A stretch of 64,000 nucleotides of DNA. Origin: Actinoalloteichus_B caeruleus. Its GTDB lineage: Bacteria; Actinomycetota; Actinomycetes; Mycobacteriales; Pseudonocardiaceae. Positions 50,172 to 59,307 of the stretch are shown piece after piece (the stretch's first letter is position 1; each line of letters starts with the position of its first letter). The translations under genes and the position numbers were made by a program. The stretch is taken from assembly GCF_000718005.1 (NCBI RefSeq), contig NZ_JODV01000016.1; one strand, 5' to 3'. Under the pieces are notes generated by a model. It was not told the origin of the DNA, did no database searches, and worked only from the letters and a program-made list of their open reading frames with translations.

Positions 50172-51129
50172 GGTGCGGAACTCCGATCGCCGTCAGTGCG
50201 TGCGCGGACACGGTAGGAGAGGCGTCCCGGGCGGGGCGAGCCGCCGGGTGCGCCTCGCGGGGGCGTCCGTTGATCATGGTGCCGGGGCGGTCAGGCACGT
50301 CTCTCGCGGGGGAGGTCCACGGTGGGTGACGGCACCCGGGTGCCCGGCGTCGGCTTCGCGGGTGTGGCATCGCCGCCCGGTCCGGTGCGCACACCGCGTC
50401 CGGCCCCGCACCGGGGGAGCGGCCTGGTCCGGTGCTCGGGGGCGGCGGGGTGGGCTCGTGGCTCCGCGTGCTCCGGGTCGGTGCTCCGCGCTCTCGGCGG
50501 CCTCGCGCCCCGAGCGGCCCCGTCCGTGTTCCATCGCGCCCGACCGAGCGCGCCAACAGGAGGCCGCGGCGGCGGGCGGCGGGCGGTGGGGCCGGCAGGC
50601 TGTTCGCGGCCGGGGAGCGTTCGTCCTCCGCGCACACGCCGTTCTCCCCAGGTGCGCTGGCGGAGCCGGGCGTTCCACCGGCCGGGGCGCCGGGCCGGGC
50701 CCGTCGGGCGAGGAGGTGGCGCCGATCGCGTCCGTTCGCCCGGTCGTCTCGGGCCGGGGTGGCACGGTTCGACGGCGGTGTCGGTGGCCCTCGGCGCGGA
50801 CCGGTGGCGGGCGGGTGGCTCCGTTGCCGAGGACGGGATGTCGCCGTCACCGGACCGACGGGGCCCGGTGCTCGCTGGCGGACGGCGTCCGTCGACCGCT
50901 ACGCCGGGTTCGTCCGTCCGAGGTGCCGCCGGTCTCCGCACGGGTTCGAGGCCGGATCCGGCATCCCCACCTGGCTCGCCGTGCGGCCGGCGGTTCCGGC
51001 ACCGGGTCGGGGTGCGGTCCCCGACCCGGTGCGGACGGCGCTGGCCGGTGCCGTGCCCGGACGGGGCGTCAGCCCCGGCGGCCGGTCAGCGCCTCCTCCG
51101 CCCTCGCCCCTCGCCGTCGCGGCCCGCGA
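50172..51129. other. 0.96-kb stretch without a supported gene
   Basis: All six frames contain long open stretches due to GC content, but composition is Arg/Pro/Gly-rich without domains, and no good ribosome binding site precedes any. I see no repeat or hairpin that explains the stretch. Confidence 0.5.
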
Positions 51130-51969
51130 TCAGGGCTTGCGGCCGACGCCGCCGAGCAGCAGGTGGTCCCCGCGTGCTGGCGGGGTGTCCTGCGGGCCGT
51201 CCGGCCACCAGTCGAACAGGTAGCCGAGACCGGGCTCCACCAGCTCCACGCCGTCGAAGAAGCCGGCGATCCGCTCACGGCTCCGGAAGATGCAGCTGCC
51301 CATGAGGTGGAGGAACTTGACCTGGGCCTCCTGCGCCAGCGCGTGGTGCTCGTCGTCGGGAGCGGGCATGTGCAGGTGGCTGATGGCCAGGTATGAGCCG
51401 CTGGCCAACGCGTCGACATAGGCCGACATCACCTCGCCAGGGCGGTCCTCGTCCGGCACGTGGTGCAGGGTGTTGGAGTGGATCAGCGCGATCGGCCGCG
51501 ACAGGTCGAGGTGTGCGCTGATGACGGGGTCCGCGAGCAGCGTCGCCGGGTGCCGCAGATCGCCGGCGACGAACCTGGTGCGGTCGTTCTCCTCCAACAG
51601 GGCCCGTCCGTGCGCGGCGACCACCGGGTCGTTGTCGACGTAGACGACCCTGGCCTCGGGGTTCACCCGCTGCGCGGCCTGGTGCGTGTTCTCCGCCGTG
51701 GGAAGCCCGGAACCCAGGTCGAGGAACTGGGTGATCCCGGCCTCGCCCGCGAGGAACCGGACCACCCGGATCAGCCACGCCCGGCAGAGCCGGCCGGTGT
51801 CGGCGGCCTCGGGGGCGATCTGGAGGATCTGGCGGTAGACCTCGCGGTCCACCTCGAAGTTGTCCTTCCCACCCACGAACGCGTCGTAGACCCGCGCGAT
51901 GCTGGGCCGGGTGGTGTCGATCTCGCTCGGCAGGAATCCGCCGGTCTGTGCTTCGTCCGCGCCTGACAT
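51130..51969 (-). CDS. SAM-dependent methyltransferase (PF04672 family)
   Basis: A 279-residue protein starting at ATG 51969 (MSGADEAQTGG). The diagnostic motif is RVYDAFVGGKDNFEVDRE, then FLDLGSGLPTAENTH (SAM-binding), VVYVDNDPVVAAHGRALL, and FVAGDLRHP. A C-terminal part has VELVEPGLGYLFDWWPDG. PF04672 (former DUF574) enzymes are common in actinomycetes, often several per genome, and their substrates are mostly unknown. It stands alone on its strand. Confidence 0.9.
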   Translation of the reverse strand: MSGADEAQTGGFLPSEIDTTRPSIARVYDAFVGGKDNFEVDREVYRQILQIAPEAADTGRLCRAWLIRVVRFLAGEAGITQFLDLGSGLPTAENTHQAAQRVNPEARVVYVDNDPVVAAHGRALLEENDRTRFVAGDLRHPATLLADPVISAHLDLSRPIALIHSNTLHHVPDEDRPGEVMSAYVDALASGSYLAISHLHMPAPDDEHHALAQEAQVKFLHLMGSCIFRSRERIAGFFDGVELVEPGLGYLFDWWPDGPQDTPPARGDHLLLGGVGRKP

Positions 51970-52091
51970 GTGCAGCAGCCCCACTCACGTAACGCCGGAA
52001 ATGGATCACCCCAAAGAGTAGGCAAAGGGGTCCGAAGGGTGAACAGTGGCTCCGCTGCCGGCTCGTTCGACTACCAGCAGTAGTAGTACCG

Positions 52092-53330
52092 GTGATCTGT
52101 CCTTGCTCGTCACCGCCGATCGAGCCTGGATCTTGCGCTGATGGCACGTGCCGGCGGAGGCGCGCCCCGCCTGGGGAAGCTCGTGCGGGTGGACGGTCCA
52201 GCCGCGACGGCATCAACCGAACCGAGGCCGCGCGGCACCTGCCGTTCGGCCCGTCGAAGCGGTTCCGGGACAGCGTGGTCAGGGGGCGGCGGTCAGGTGG
52301 GCCCTACCTGTCCACGGAGGAGCGGGAGAACGGCACCGTCATCAACGTGCACGGCGACGGGGGAAGCCGGGGGAAACCCCAGCCTCGGGCCGCCGCGCGT
52401 ACCGGACGGACCGTGCTGAGCACCGTGACCACGAACGACTACCCGACGATCCTCGCGGCTCGGCGCGAGATGCGCAGTTGGAGGAGGCTCGCGCTCGAGC
52501 CCTCCGCCCTGCGGGCTCCGGACGCCTTCTCCGCGCCGAGGTCGATGAGTACCAGCGGGAAGCACCTGGCCTCGACACTGCACCGGATCGCCACCGAGAA
52601 GGCGGGCGGTGCGGCCGGGCAGGACGATCCCGAGGCCGTCTTCGCGCGGGTGGTGGACCGGCTGACGGACCTGGTGGGCGTCGGCGCCGAACGACTGGCC
52701 GTGGAACCGGATCCAGTGCGCGAGGTGTTCACGCTCCTCCTCCAGGAAAAGGGGGGATTTCGGCTACCCGCTCGCGGGCTTTCCGAGGGGACCCTGAGGT
52801 TCCTCGCGCTCTGCGTGTTGATGGAGGACCCCACGTTCACCGGGCTGATCTGCATGGAGGAGCCGGAGACTGGCGTGAATCCCGCGAACCTGTCGGCGGT
52901 GGTGGATCTCATCCGCGACCTCGCCGTGGACGCCAGCGAGGAGCCCGATCCGGACAACCCGTTCCGCCAGGTCATCGTCAACACCCATTCCCCGGGTGTC
53001 GTGCGCCAGTGTTCCCAGGACGATCTGCTCCTCGCCGATCTCCGTCCCCGCCGACTCCCTGACGGGAGGATCGTGTCGGCGCTGTCGTTGCTGCCGTTCC
53101 GCCGTTCCTGGCGCGACCGGGCCAACGACGGACGCGGCGAGAGCTTCTCCGAAGTCGACGTCCTTGCCTACCTGGTCACGCCGCCCGGTGCCCAGCCCCA
53201 GCTCTTCGAGGAGGGTTGGCATGAATTCCTCGTACTCCGGACTCTTCCTGGCCGAGGGGACCTCGGACCTACCGTTGGCGCGCCTCGTGGAGACGCCCTT
53301 CCTCGAACGGGATGTCCCGCTGCGGGCTGA
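52092..53330 (+). pseudogene. AAA-family ATPase lacking its P-loop (5'-truncated)
   Basis: From about 52240 the frame resembles OLD/RecF-like AAA ATPases of defence pairs: NVHGDGGSRGKP, RTVLSTVTTNDYPTILAARRE, signature-like LSEGTLRFLALCVLM, Walker B FTGLICMEEPETG and H-loop VIVNTHSPGV. The N-terminus of such proteins, with Walker A (GxxGxGKS), is not found in any frame upstream; before 52240 the frame is low-quality sequence. The C-terminal 35 codons run across the start of the next gene in another frame, also unusual. So this is a 5'-truncated relic, or less likely a new architecture. Pairs with the DUF4276-like gene. Confidence 0.65.
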
Positions 53331-53866
53331 GCACACCGGACTTCACGAAGCTGCCCCGCGTCCCCAAGGACCCGCCGAGACGCCGTGACTACTGCCTCCG
53401 GGACCTGCTGAGGTCGGAGCCGGTGGTTGTCCTGGTCGTGCACCGCGACGCGGACAACGCGGGCTCGGATGCCCGGCGGAACGAGATCCTGGACGCGGTC
53501 GCCTCCTGCTCCGTCGCGCAGGAGGCGATCCCGGGGGTACCGATTCGGATGACGGAGTCGTGGCTCCTGCTGGATGAGGCCGCGATCAGGCAGCGGGCGG
53601 GGAACCCGAGGGGCAGGCAGCCGATCCCGCTGCCGCCGCCGGGCGAGGTGGAACGGATCGGCAACCCGAAGGAACGCCTCCAGCGGTGCCTGCTCGAGGC
53701 CGCTGCCGCGACTGGCCGTCGACGCCGCGAGGTGCGGCAGCGGTTCAACTCCCACCGCCGCGAACTGCTGAACGGGCTTGATCCCGCGGGCCCCGTCTCA
53801 CGGCTGCGGGGTTGGCGGGAGATGGTGGACGAGATCGACAAGGTGGCGGCGCGCCTGGGCAGGTGA
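53221..53866 (+). pseudogene. DUF4276/TOPRIM-like protein, frameshifted
   Basis: The gene starts at ATG 53221 after GAGGAGGG, in one frame: MNSSYSGLFLAEGTSDLPLA. At about 53315-53330 the similarity continues in the next frame, LSTPDFTKLPRVPKDPP, then VVLVVHRDADNAGSDARR, IRMTESWLLLDEAAIRQ and the C-terminal helix MVDEIDKVAARLGR. Glu in LAEGTSD and the Asp-x-Asp of HRDADN match TOPRIM-type metal ligands of DUF4276 proteins. One extra base would explain the break. Without it the first frame stops at 55 residues. Its neighbour ATPase is also broken, so the defence-like pair is probably inactive. Confidence 0.65.
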
Positions 53867-54141
53867 GACCCCCGCCATGCGGGTGACCGGTCGGACCAGG
53901 GCGAGTGGTGGGGCGACGACCAGCCGGGATCACGCGCCTCGGTGTTGGTATACAGGCGGGGTGATCGGCTGGCGCGCGCTGACCGCCCAACCACGGCGTG
54001 GGGCCGCGAGCGCGCATCGCGCTCCAGGGCTGGACACCACGCGGCTTCCGGAGGCGGTGGGCGGCCACGGCACCAGCCCCGTCCGGGCTCGGGACGCGGG
54101 GCGGGACGTGTCGGGCGCCCGCCCACTGGGAGGAGGACGAC

Positions 54142-55800
54142 ATGAGCGAGTCGTTGCCGGCGGACCTGGCCTACCGGGGGCGCCCGGACCGGGTGCGGGT
54201 GAAGGCTTCCCTTCTCGACCAGGTGGGGGGCGGTTGCCCCGGGCGGCTGAACCTGGCGACCCGTCCCGGGGTGGCTCCGGCGGACAGGTCCGTCCGCCGT
54301 CCCGAGCCGTGGCCGTTCCTGCTCGGTGCCGTGGTCGGCGCGGTCACCTCGGTGCACCGGGGTGTTGACGAGCAGGAGGCGATCCGCGCGGCGGGGCGGG
54401 AGGTCAGCAGGAGCGGAGTCACCCTCCACGCGCTGGCCCGGAGCTTCCTGGACGCGGCGGTCTGGAACTACCTGGAGGCCCACGACGAGCGGGTCGACGA
54501 GGTGGGGCCGCTGTCCCTGGTCGGTGAACGGCAGATCACGCACGGGAACCGGGAACTGACGGCCTGGGGCCTGTACTACGAGAGCCCGGACGGTGCGCTG
54601 CGGGAGGTGCGTCGGCTGCGGGTGGGCTCCGCCCGCGACGGCGCGGAGAGCCACCGGTGGGCGGCCGTGGCGGCCAAGCTCGCGCTGGACGGGACGACGG
54701 CGGACGGACGGCAGGGCGACGGGCGGCCGGACCGGGTGACGGTCGTCGAGGTGGGCCTGGGGGACGGTGGAACGGCGGTGGTGGCCGACCTTGGTTCCCA
54801 GGCGCAGGTGCGGGACTTCTACCAGCGGGAGGCGCGTCCGGTCATCGCCGAGCTCATCAGCGGTACCCGCCTGAGCCCGGGTCGCGACTGCGACCAGTGC
54901 GGTTGGCTTTCCACGTGTCCCGCGATGCCGAGGGCGGCGGGGTTGCTGGGCCTGGCCGAACCCGCCACCCACACCCGGTCGGTCAGCGCGTCCGAACTGG
55001 ACCGGTACCACGGCTGTCCGGCCCGCTACTTCGGCGACAACGTGCTGCACCTGCCGAAGGAGGACGGCGTCGGGCCGGCGCAGCTGCGCGGTCTCGCGGT
55101 GCACCGGTGGCTGGCCGCCGCGCACGCGAGGCCGGACGCCGTCGCCTGCGTGGTCGAGGACCTTCCCGAACCGGGCACCGGGGTGCCCGCCCACCAGGAG
55201 GTGTTGACCGACTCGGAGTACGAGGCGGCGTGGCCGTTCCTCCGCCAGCACGTTGACCGGTGCCCGCTGCGCGGTGAGGCGGTGGCGTCGGTTCGGGTGG
55301 AACCGGTCCACCGGGTCCACGACTCGACGGCGGACGTCGTGGTGGCCGCCAGTCCGGACCTCGTCTACCGGGCGGGTGCGGCACGGCGGTGGCGGGAGAC
55401 CAAGAGCACCCTCGGGCATCTGCCGGCCGGCGTCGAGGACGCGATGGTCCGTTACCTGGCGCTGGCGGTGGACGTGCTGATGCTGGCGGCGGTGGTGCGG
55501 GCCGACGCGCACCAGGGTGGGGCAGCGGTGGAGCTGGAGGTGTTGGGTCGGGAGGAGGCTCGGGTGTACACGGTCGACGTCACCGATGAGGCCCTGCTCG
55601 CGGCCGCCCGTCGCCGGGTGGCGGACGCGGCGGCGCCCTGGAGCCGTGATCTCGACTTCCGGCCTCGCCCGTCGTCCGCCTGTGGGACCTGCCCGGTCGG
55701 CGGGTGGTGCCCGAGCAGGGGGGAACGCCCGGCGGAGGTGGCCTCGGCGTCCCGCGCGGGTGGCGCCGCCGCCGTCGCCGTGGAGGCGCCGCCGTTCTGA
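54142..55800 (+). CDS. Tandem Cas4/AddB-like PD-(D/E)XK iron-sulfur protein
   Basis: A 552-residue protein, ATG 54142 with GGAGGAGG upstream. It holds two copies of a Cas4/AddB-like module. Copy 1 (about 20-270) has GGGCPGRLNL and CDQCGWLSTC; copy 2 (about 285-530) has YHGCPARYFG and CGTCPVGGWC. Each C...CxxCx5C set could hold a [4Fe-4S] cluster. Copy 2 has the nuclease residues: GLAVHRWLA (motif I His), PDLVYR (Asp) and RETKS (Glu-x-Lys). Copy 1 lacks the catalytic Lys (REVRR). So one active and one structural module are likely. It follows the decayed ATPase-TOPRIM pair on the same strand. Confidence 0.75.
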   Translation: MSESLPADLAYRGRPDRVRVKASLLDQVGGGCPGRLNLATRPGVAPADRSVRRPEPWPFLLGAVVGAVTSVHRGVDEQEAIRAAGREVSRSGVTLHALARSFLDAAVWNYLEAHDERVDEVGPLSLVGERQITHGNRELTAWGLYYESPDGALREVRRLRVGSARDGAESHRWAAVAAKLALDGTTADGRQGDGRPDRVTVVEVGLGDGGTAVVADLGSQAQVRDFYQREARPVIAELISGTRLSPGRDCDQCGWLSTCPAMPRAAGLLGLAEPATHTRSVSASELDRYHGCPARYFGDNVLHLPKEDGVGPAQLRGLAVHRWLAAAHARPDAVACVVEDLPEPGTGVPAHQEVLTDSEYEAAWPFLRQHVDRCPLRGEAVASVRVEPVHRVHDSTADVVVAASPDLVYRAGAARRWRETKSTLGHLPAGVEDAMVRYLALAVDVLMLAAVVRADAHQGGAAVELEVLGREEARVYTVDVTDEALLAAARRRVADAAAPWSRDLDFRPRPSSACGTCPVGGWCPSRGERPAEVASASRAGGAAAVAVEAPPF

Positions 55801-55899
55801 CCGCGCCGGGGGCGGATCGGGGCTGGCGGGTTCGGGAGCGCGGTCGGTGGGTGCCGCCGCCGCGTGCCAACGGGGACGTCCGAGGGCGGCGAGGCGGCG

Positions 55900-56500
55900 T
55901 CAGGCCGGTCGGAAGCCGGCGCGGACCGCGGTGACCAGCGCGTCCGCGTACTCCGGGCGAGCGGTCCGCTCCGCGGCGGCCCACGATGGTGGACGGGCGC
56001 GTACAGCAGGTCGAGCACCAGGTCGAGGTCGGCGTCCGCCGCGAGTTGTCCGGCCCGTCGCGCGGATCGGAGGCGTTCCCGCTTCGCCCGCTCCAGGGGC
56101 CGCCGAGCCGTTCCCCGTAGGAGGCCGCCAGCTCGGGATCGTCGGTGATCTCGGTGTTCAGCGCGCGGCTCGGCGGCTCGAAGGCGGGGGCGGCGAACTC
56201 GGCGACGGTCGCCCGCGACACGGCGCGGAGGTCGGCTTCGAGGTCCCCGGTGTCGGGGAGCATGACCTGGTCTTCCTCGTCTGGCGAGCTGAGGGCCAGG
56301 ATCGAGTGGAGGACGACCGCGCCCTTCGTGGGCCACCACCGGTAGATGGTCGCCTCGCCCACCCCGGCTCGTGCCGCGATCGCCTCGACGGTGACCCCGG
56401 GGTAGCCGAGCTCGACGATGAGGTCCCTTGTCGCGGACAGGATCGCCTGGCGGGACCGTTCGCCGTGCCGCCGGGAGTCGGGCGCCTTCCGGGTGCTCAT
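55900..56500 (-). pseudogene. TetR-family regulator with two frameshifts
   Basis: The first 125 residues, from ATG 56500, are a good TetR N-terminus (AILSATRDLIVELGYPGV, AIAARAGVGEATIYRWW). Near 56100 the similarity moves to another frame (PLERAKRERLRSARRAGQLA, ADLDLVLDLLYAPVHHR), and near 55985 to a third (WAAAERTARPEYADALV, TAVRAGFRPA), ending at a TGA at 55900. Two same-direction single-base changes are needed. Either a decayed gene or two sequence errors close together. It follows the hydrolase at 56628 on the same strand, whose regulator it may have been. Confidence 0.7.
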
Positions 56501-56627
56501 CCGCCCACAGGGCACGGGGAGCGGGACGAGACGAACCGTCCTGCTCCCCGTGGCGTTCACGGCCCCGGAACCGGGCCGTCGGGTGCTCCAGCCGGGTTGG
56601 CCGCCTCGGCCGCCCAGCTGAGCGCGC

Positions 56628-57824
56628 TCACCCGTGGGTGGTCAGGAACTCGCTGATGGCGTGTCGGGCGAGCTGGCTGCCGAAACCGCCCCAGCTGAGG
56701 TCGAACTGGTGGTCGGCGTAGGGGATCTCCACCAGGGTGTGGTCGACGCCGGCCTCCCCCAGCAGGTCGGCGAACGCCCGGGTCCGCTCGGCCCGTTGGA
56801 GGACGTCCCGCCCGCCCTGGATGAGCAGGGTGGGCGGCAGGTCGGGGCGCAGGTAGCTGCTGGGAGAGGCGGGCACCCAGTCCTCGTCGGCCAGTCGCCA
56901 GGTCTCCTCGCTCAGCTGGCGCCACACGTCCTCGCCCAACCTCGGGTGCTTGCTGATCTCCGCTGTCGCGTCCCCGGGCGCGTACCAGGCGATGACGGCG
57001 GAGACCTCCGCCGGCTCCGCCGGGGCGTCGCAGGTCGGCCCCAGCTCCTCGGTGGTCGTGTACGAGGCGAGCAACCCCAGGTACCCGCCGGCCGACTGGC
57101 CCATCACGGTGATGCGGTCCGGGTCCGCCCCGTACCGTTCGGCGTTGGCCGCGATCCAGCCCAGCGCGCACTTGAGGTCGCCGGGCGGCGTCCGCCAGTC
57201 GCCGTCGCGGAAGAACCGGTAGTCGACGTCGAAGACCACGTGGTCGAGCTCGGTGAGCCAGACGTCCCACCGGGGGAAGGGGCTCTGCGGGGCGTCCTCG
57301 GCTCCACCGTGGACGTTCACGACGACGGGGTGCGGGCGGTCGGGTGCGGGTTCGGTGGTGGGCCGCCACACGTCCAGCATCAGGTCCTCGCCGTCCACCT
57401 CCGCGTAGCGGACGGTCGCGTCGGGGCCCCGGTCCGCCTCGCCGCTGAGCCCGTCGAGGTAGCCGCCGAGGGTCAGGGGGGCGCCGAGGTCCCGCGCGGT
57501 GGACCAGGCGGACAGGCCGGGTAGGGCCCCCGAGACGACCAGCGCGAGGTTCACCGCGACGACGGCGGTGGCGGTCCAGCGCCTCCCCCGGCCGCTGGCG
57601 CCTCGTCCGCCCAGGAGGCCGAGGACCAGGCCCAGGACTCCCGCCGCGCTGACCAGCAGGCTGAACTCCAACACCAGGAGACCCACCGCCCACCATTCGA
57701 GGCTCGGCATGGGGAGGAGCGCGGTGGCGGCGGCCGCCGCCCCGGCCAGGCCCGTCGCCGCGCCACCGGTGAGGGCGAGCCACCGGCCGGCTTGGCGTGA
57801 GCGGCCGCTCGCGGTGTTGGACAT
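56628..57824 (-). CDS. Membrane-anchored alpha/beta hydrolase (esterase-like)
   Basis: A 398-residue protein starting at ATG 57824, just inside the operator region. Residues 1-100 contain three or four membrane helices (LALTGGAATGLAGAAAAATA, WWAVGLLVLEFSLLVSAAGV, a third near 85-105). The C-terminal part is a hormone-sensitive-lipase-like hydrolase: VVNVHGGAED (HGG oxyanion), nucleophile elbow GQSAGGYLG with Ser, Asp in GGRDVLQRAE and His in YADHQFDLS. It should act on a lipid or ester at the membrane. The divergent TetR gene shares its promoter, with a perfect inverted repeat between them. Confidence 0.87.
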   Translation of the reverse strand: MSNTASGRSRQAGRWLALTGGAATGLAGAAAAATALLPMPSLEWWAVGLLVLEFSLLVSAAGVLGLVLGLLGGRGASGRGRRWTATAVVAVNLALVVSGALPGLSAWSTARDLGAPLTLGGYLDGLSGEADRGPDATVRYAEVDGEDLMLDVWRPTTEPAPDRPHPVVVNVHGGAEDAPQSPFPRWDVWLTELDHVVFDVDYRFFRDGDWRTPPGDLKCALGWIAANAERYGADPDRITVMGQSAGGYLGLLASYTTTEELGPTCDAPAEPAEVSAVIAWYAPGDATAEISKHPRLGEDVWRQLSEETWRLADEDWVPASPSSYLRPDLPPTLLIQGGRDVLQRAERTRAFADLLGEAGVDHTLVEIPYADHQFDLSWGGFGSQLARHAISEFLTTHG

Positions 57825-57831
57825 GGAACCT

Positions 57832-57881
57832 CCCACGTAGGAATACGTTTCGTATCGAATACGACTGTATTCCTACGTGGG
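57832..57881. promoter_or_regulatory. Perfect 15-bp inverted-repeat operator between hydrolase and TetR genes
   Basis: CCCACGTAGGAATAC (57832-57846) is exactly mirrored by GTATTCCTACGTGGG (57867-57881), with a 20-base centre that itself holds the near-palindrome CGTATCGAATACG. This matches a strong TetR target that would control both divergent genes. Confidence 0.8.
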
Positions 57882-57902
57882 GGTATGCGCGAGACTGGGG
57901 GT

Positions 57903-58544
57903 ATGCCGAGGCACGTCGACCGTGAGGAACGCCGCCACCACGTGGCGGACGCCCTGCTCCGCATCATCGAGCGCGAGGGGTTGGAGGCGGTCAGCGTCCG
58001 AACCGTCTCGGCGGAGGCCGGGTGCTCGGTCGGCGCGGTCCAGCGCTACTTCCGCAGCAAGGACGAGATGTTGCGGTTCGCACTGGAGACCGCCATCAGC
58101 CGGGCCGCCAGCCGCATGGCGGAGATCCGCCTCGGCCCCGGTCTGATGTCCTTCCCCGACGCGCTCCGGGCGGCCGTCGTCGAGTACCTCCCCCTCGACG
58201 ACGGCCGGCTCGCCGAGTCCCGGATCTGGGCCGCCTTCTCCGCCCGCGCGGTCGTGGACCCCGCGTTCCGGGCCGTGATCACCGCACTCGATCGCCCGGC
58301 CAGGGACCAGCTGGCCCGGGTGTTCGCCTACGCGGAATCCGTGGGCGAACTGCCAGCCGGCCACGACCACGAGGCCCTGGCGTGCCTGGTCATCGCGTTG
58401 ATGGACGGGCTGATGTGGTCGCTGCTGTTGCGACCCGCACCCGAGGAGCGGGCGGTGCACCTGGCGGCGGTGGACGCGGCGGTCCGGGCGTTGACCACGA
58501 AGGTGGGGCGACCCACCACCGGTGGGGACGAGACCGCGCACTGA
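57903..58544 (+). CDS. TetR-family regulator
   Basis: A 213-residue repressor, with ATG 57903 (MPRHVDREERRHHVADALLR) as the best start; an earlier ATG at 57885 is possible. The HTH is at about 25-50 (SVRTVSAEAGCSVGAVQRYF, RSKDEMLRFALETA). The C-terminal domain has ESRIWAAFSARAVVDPAFR. It diverges from the membrane hydrolase gene, and the intervening 15-bp inverted repeat is probably its operator. Confidence 0.88.
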   Translation: MPRHVDREERRHHVADALLRIIEREGLEAVSVRTVSAEAGCSVGAVQRYFRSKDEMLRFALETAISRAASRMAEIRLGPGLMSFPDALRAAVVEYLPLDDGRLAESRIWAAFSARAVVDPAFRAVITALDRPARDQLARVFAYAESVGELPAGHDHEALACLVIALMDGLMWSLLLRPAPEERAVHLAAVDAAVRALTTKVGRPTTGGDETAH

Positions 58545-58550
58545 CCCTTC

Positions 58551-58612
58551 CCCGGCACCCCCGGCACCCCCGGCACCCCGGCACCCCCGGCACCCCGGCA
58601 CCCCGGCACCCG
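58551..58612. repeat. Short tandem repeat CCGGCACC(C), about seven units
   Basis: Seven 8-9 base units lie between the convergent TetR and response regulator genes. Unit length varies only by one C, typical of slippage. Confidence 0.85.
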
Positions 58613-58629
58613 ACCTGCCCTGTCCCGGG

Positions 58630-59307
58630 CTAGCCGCCGGGACGGACCAGACCGTGTTCGTAGGCGAGGACGACCGCCTGCACCCGGTCGCGGCAGCCCA
58701 GCTTGGCCAGCAGGTTCCCGACGTGCGTCTTCACCGTGGACTGCCCCACGACCAGGGTCGCGGCGATCTCGGCGTTGGACAGGCCCCGCGCGACCAGCAC
58801 GAGGATCTCGCGTTCCCGTTCGGTCAGTCCCGGGTGCGCGGGCAGCGGCGTGGGCTCGCGTGGTGGTGGGTCGGTCGACCGGCGGGCGAACTCGGCGATC
58901 AACCGGCGGGTCACCCTCGGCGAGATGAGTCCCTCGCCGCGGGCGGTGGTGCGCACGGCGGCCACCAGCTCGTCCGGTTCCACGTCCTTGAGCAGGAAGC
59001 CGCTCGCCCCCGCCCGCAACGCCGCGAAGACGTACTCGTCCAGGTCGAAGGTCGTCACCACCAGCACCGACACCGGAGGATCGAGCCCGGCGTCCGCCAG
59101 CCGTTCCAACGCCGTGATGCCGTCGGTGCCCGGCATGCGCACGTCGAGCAGGAGCACGTCCGGCCGGGTGCGCAGTGCCTCGCGGACGGCCTGGTCGCCG
59201 TCCGCGGCCTCGCCCACCACCGCCAGGTCCGGCTCGGCCTCCAGGATGGTGCGCAGCCCTGCGCGAACCATCGCCTGGTCATCGGCCAGCAGCACCCGAA
59301 CCGTCAC
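58630..59307 (-). CDS. LuxR-family (NarL type) response regulator
   Basis: A 225-residue response regulator starting at GTG 59307 (MTVRVLLADDQAMVRAGLRT). The receiver domain carries the phospho-acceptor Asp in LLLDVRMPGTDG, Thr in VVTTFDLDEY and Lys in LLKDVEPDEL; the LuxR HTH is at about 155-215 (LTEREREILVLVARGLSNAE, STVKTHVGNLLAKLG). GTGA overlap with the kinase gene couples their translation. It answers the adjacent histidine kinase. Target genes unknown; autoregulation of the operon is likely. Confidence 0.93.
   Translation of the reverse strand: MTVRVLLADDQAMVRAGLRTILEAEPDLAVVGEAADGDQAVREALRTRPDVLLLDVRMPGTDGITALERLADAGLDPPVSVLVVTTFDLDEYVFAALRAGASGFLLKDVEPDELVAAVRTTARGEGLISPRVTRRLIAEFARRSTDPPPREPTPLPAHPGLTEREREILVLVARGLSNAEIAATLVVGQSTVKTHVGNLLAKLGCRDRVQAVVLAYEHGLVRPGG

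Noticed and set aside
54142..55800. Cas4 of a CRISPR system
   Set aside because: No Cas1, Cas2 or repeat array is in the window; the protein is twice the size of Cas4.
58551..58612. Possible CRISPR-like array
   Set aside because: Units are only 8-9 bases with no spacers; it is a simple tandem repeat.
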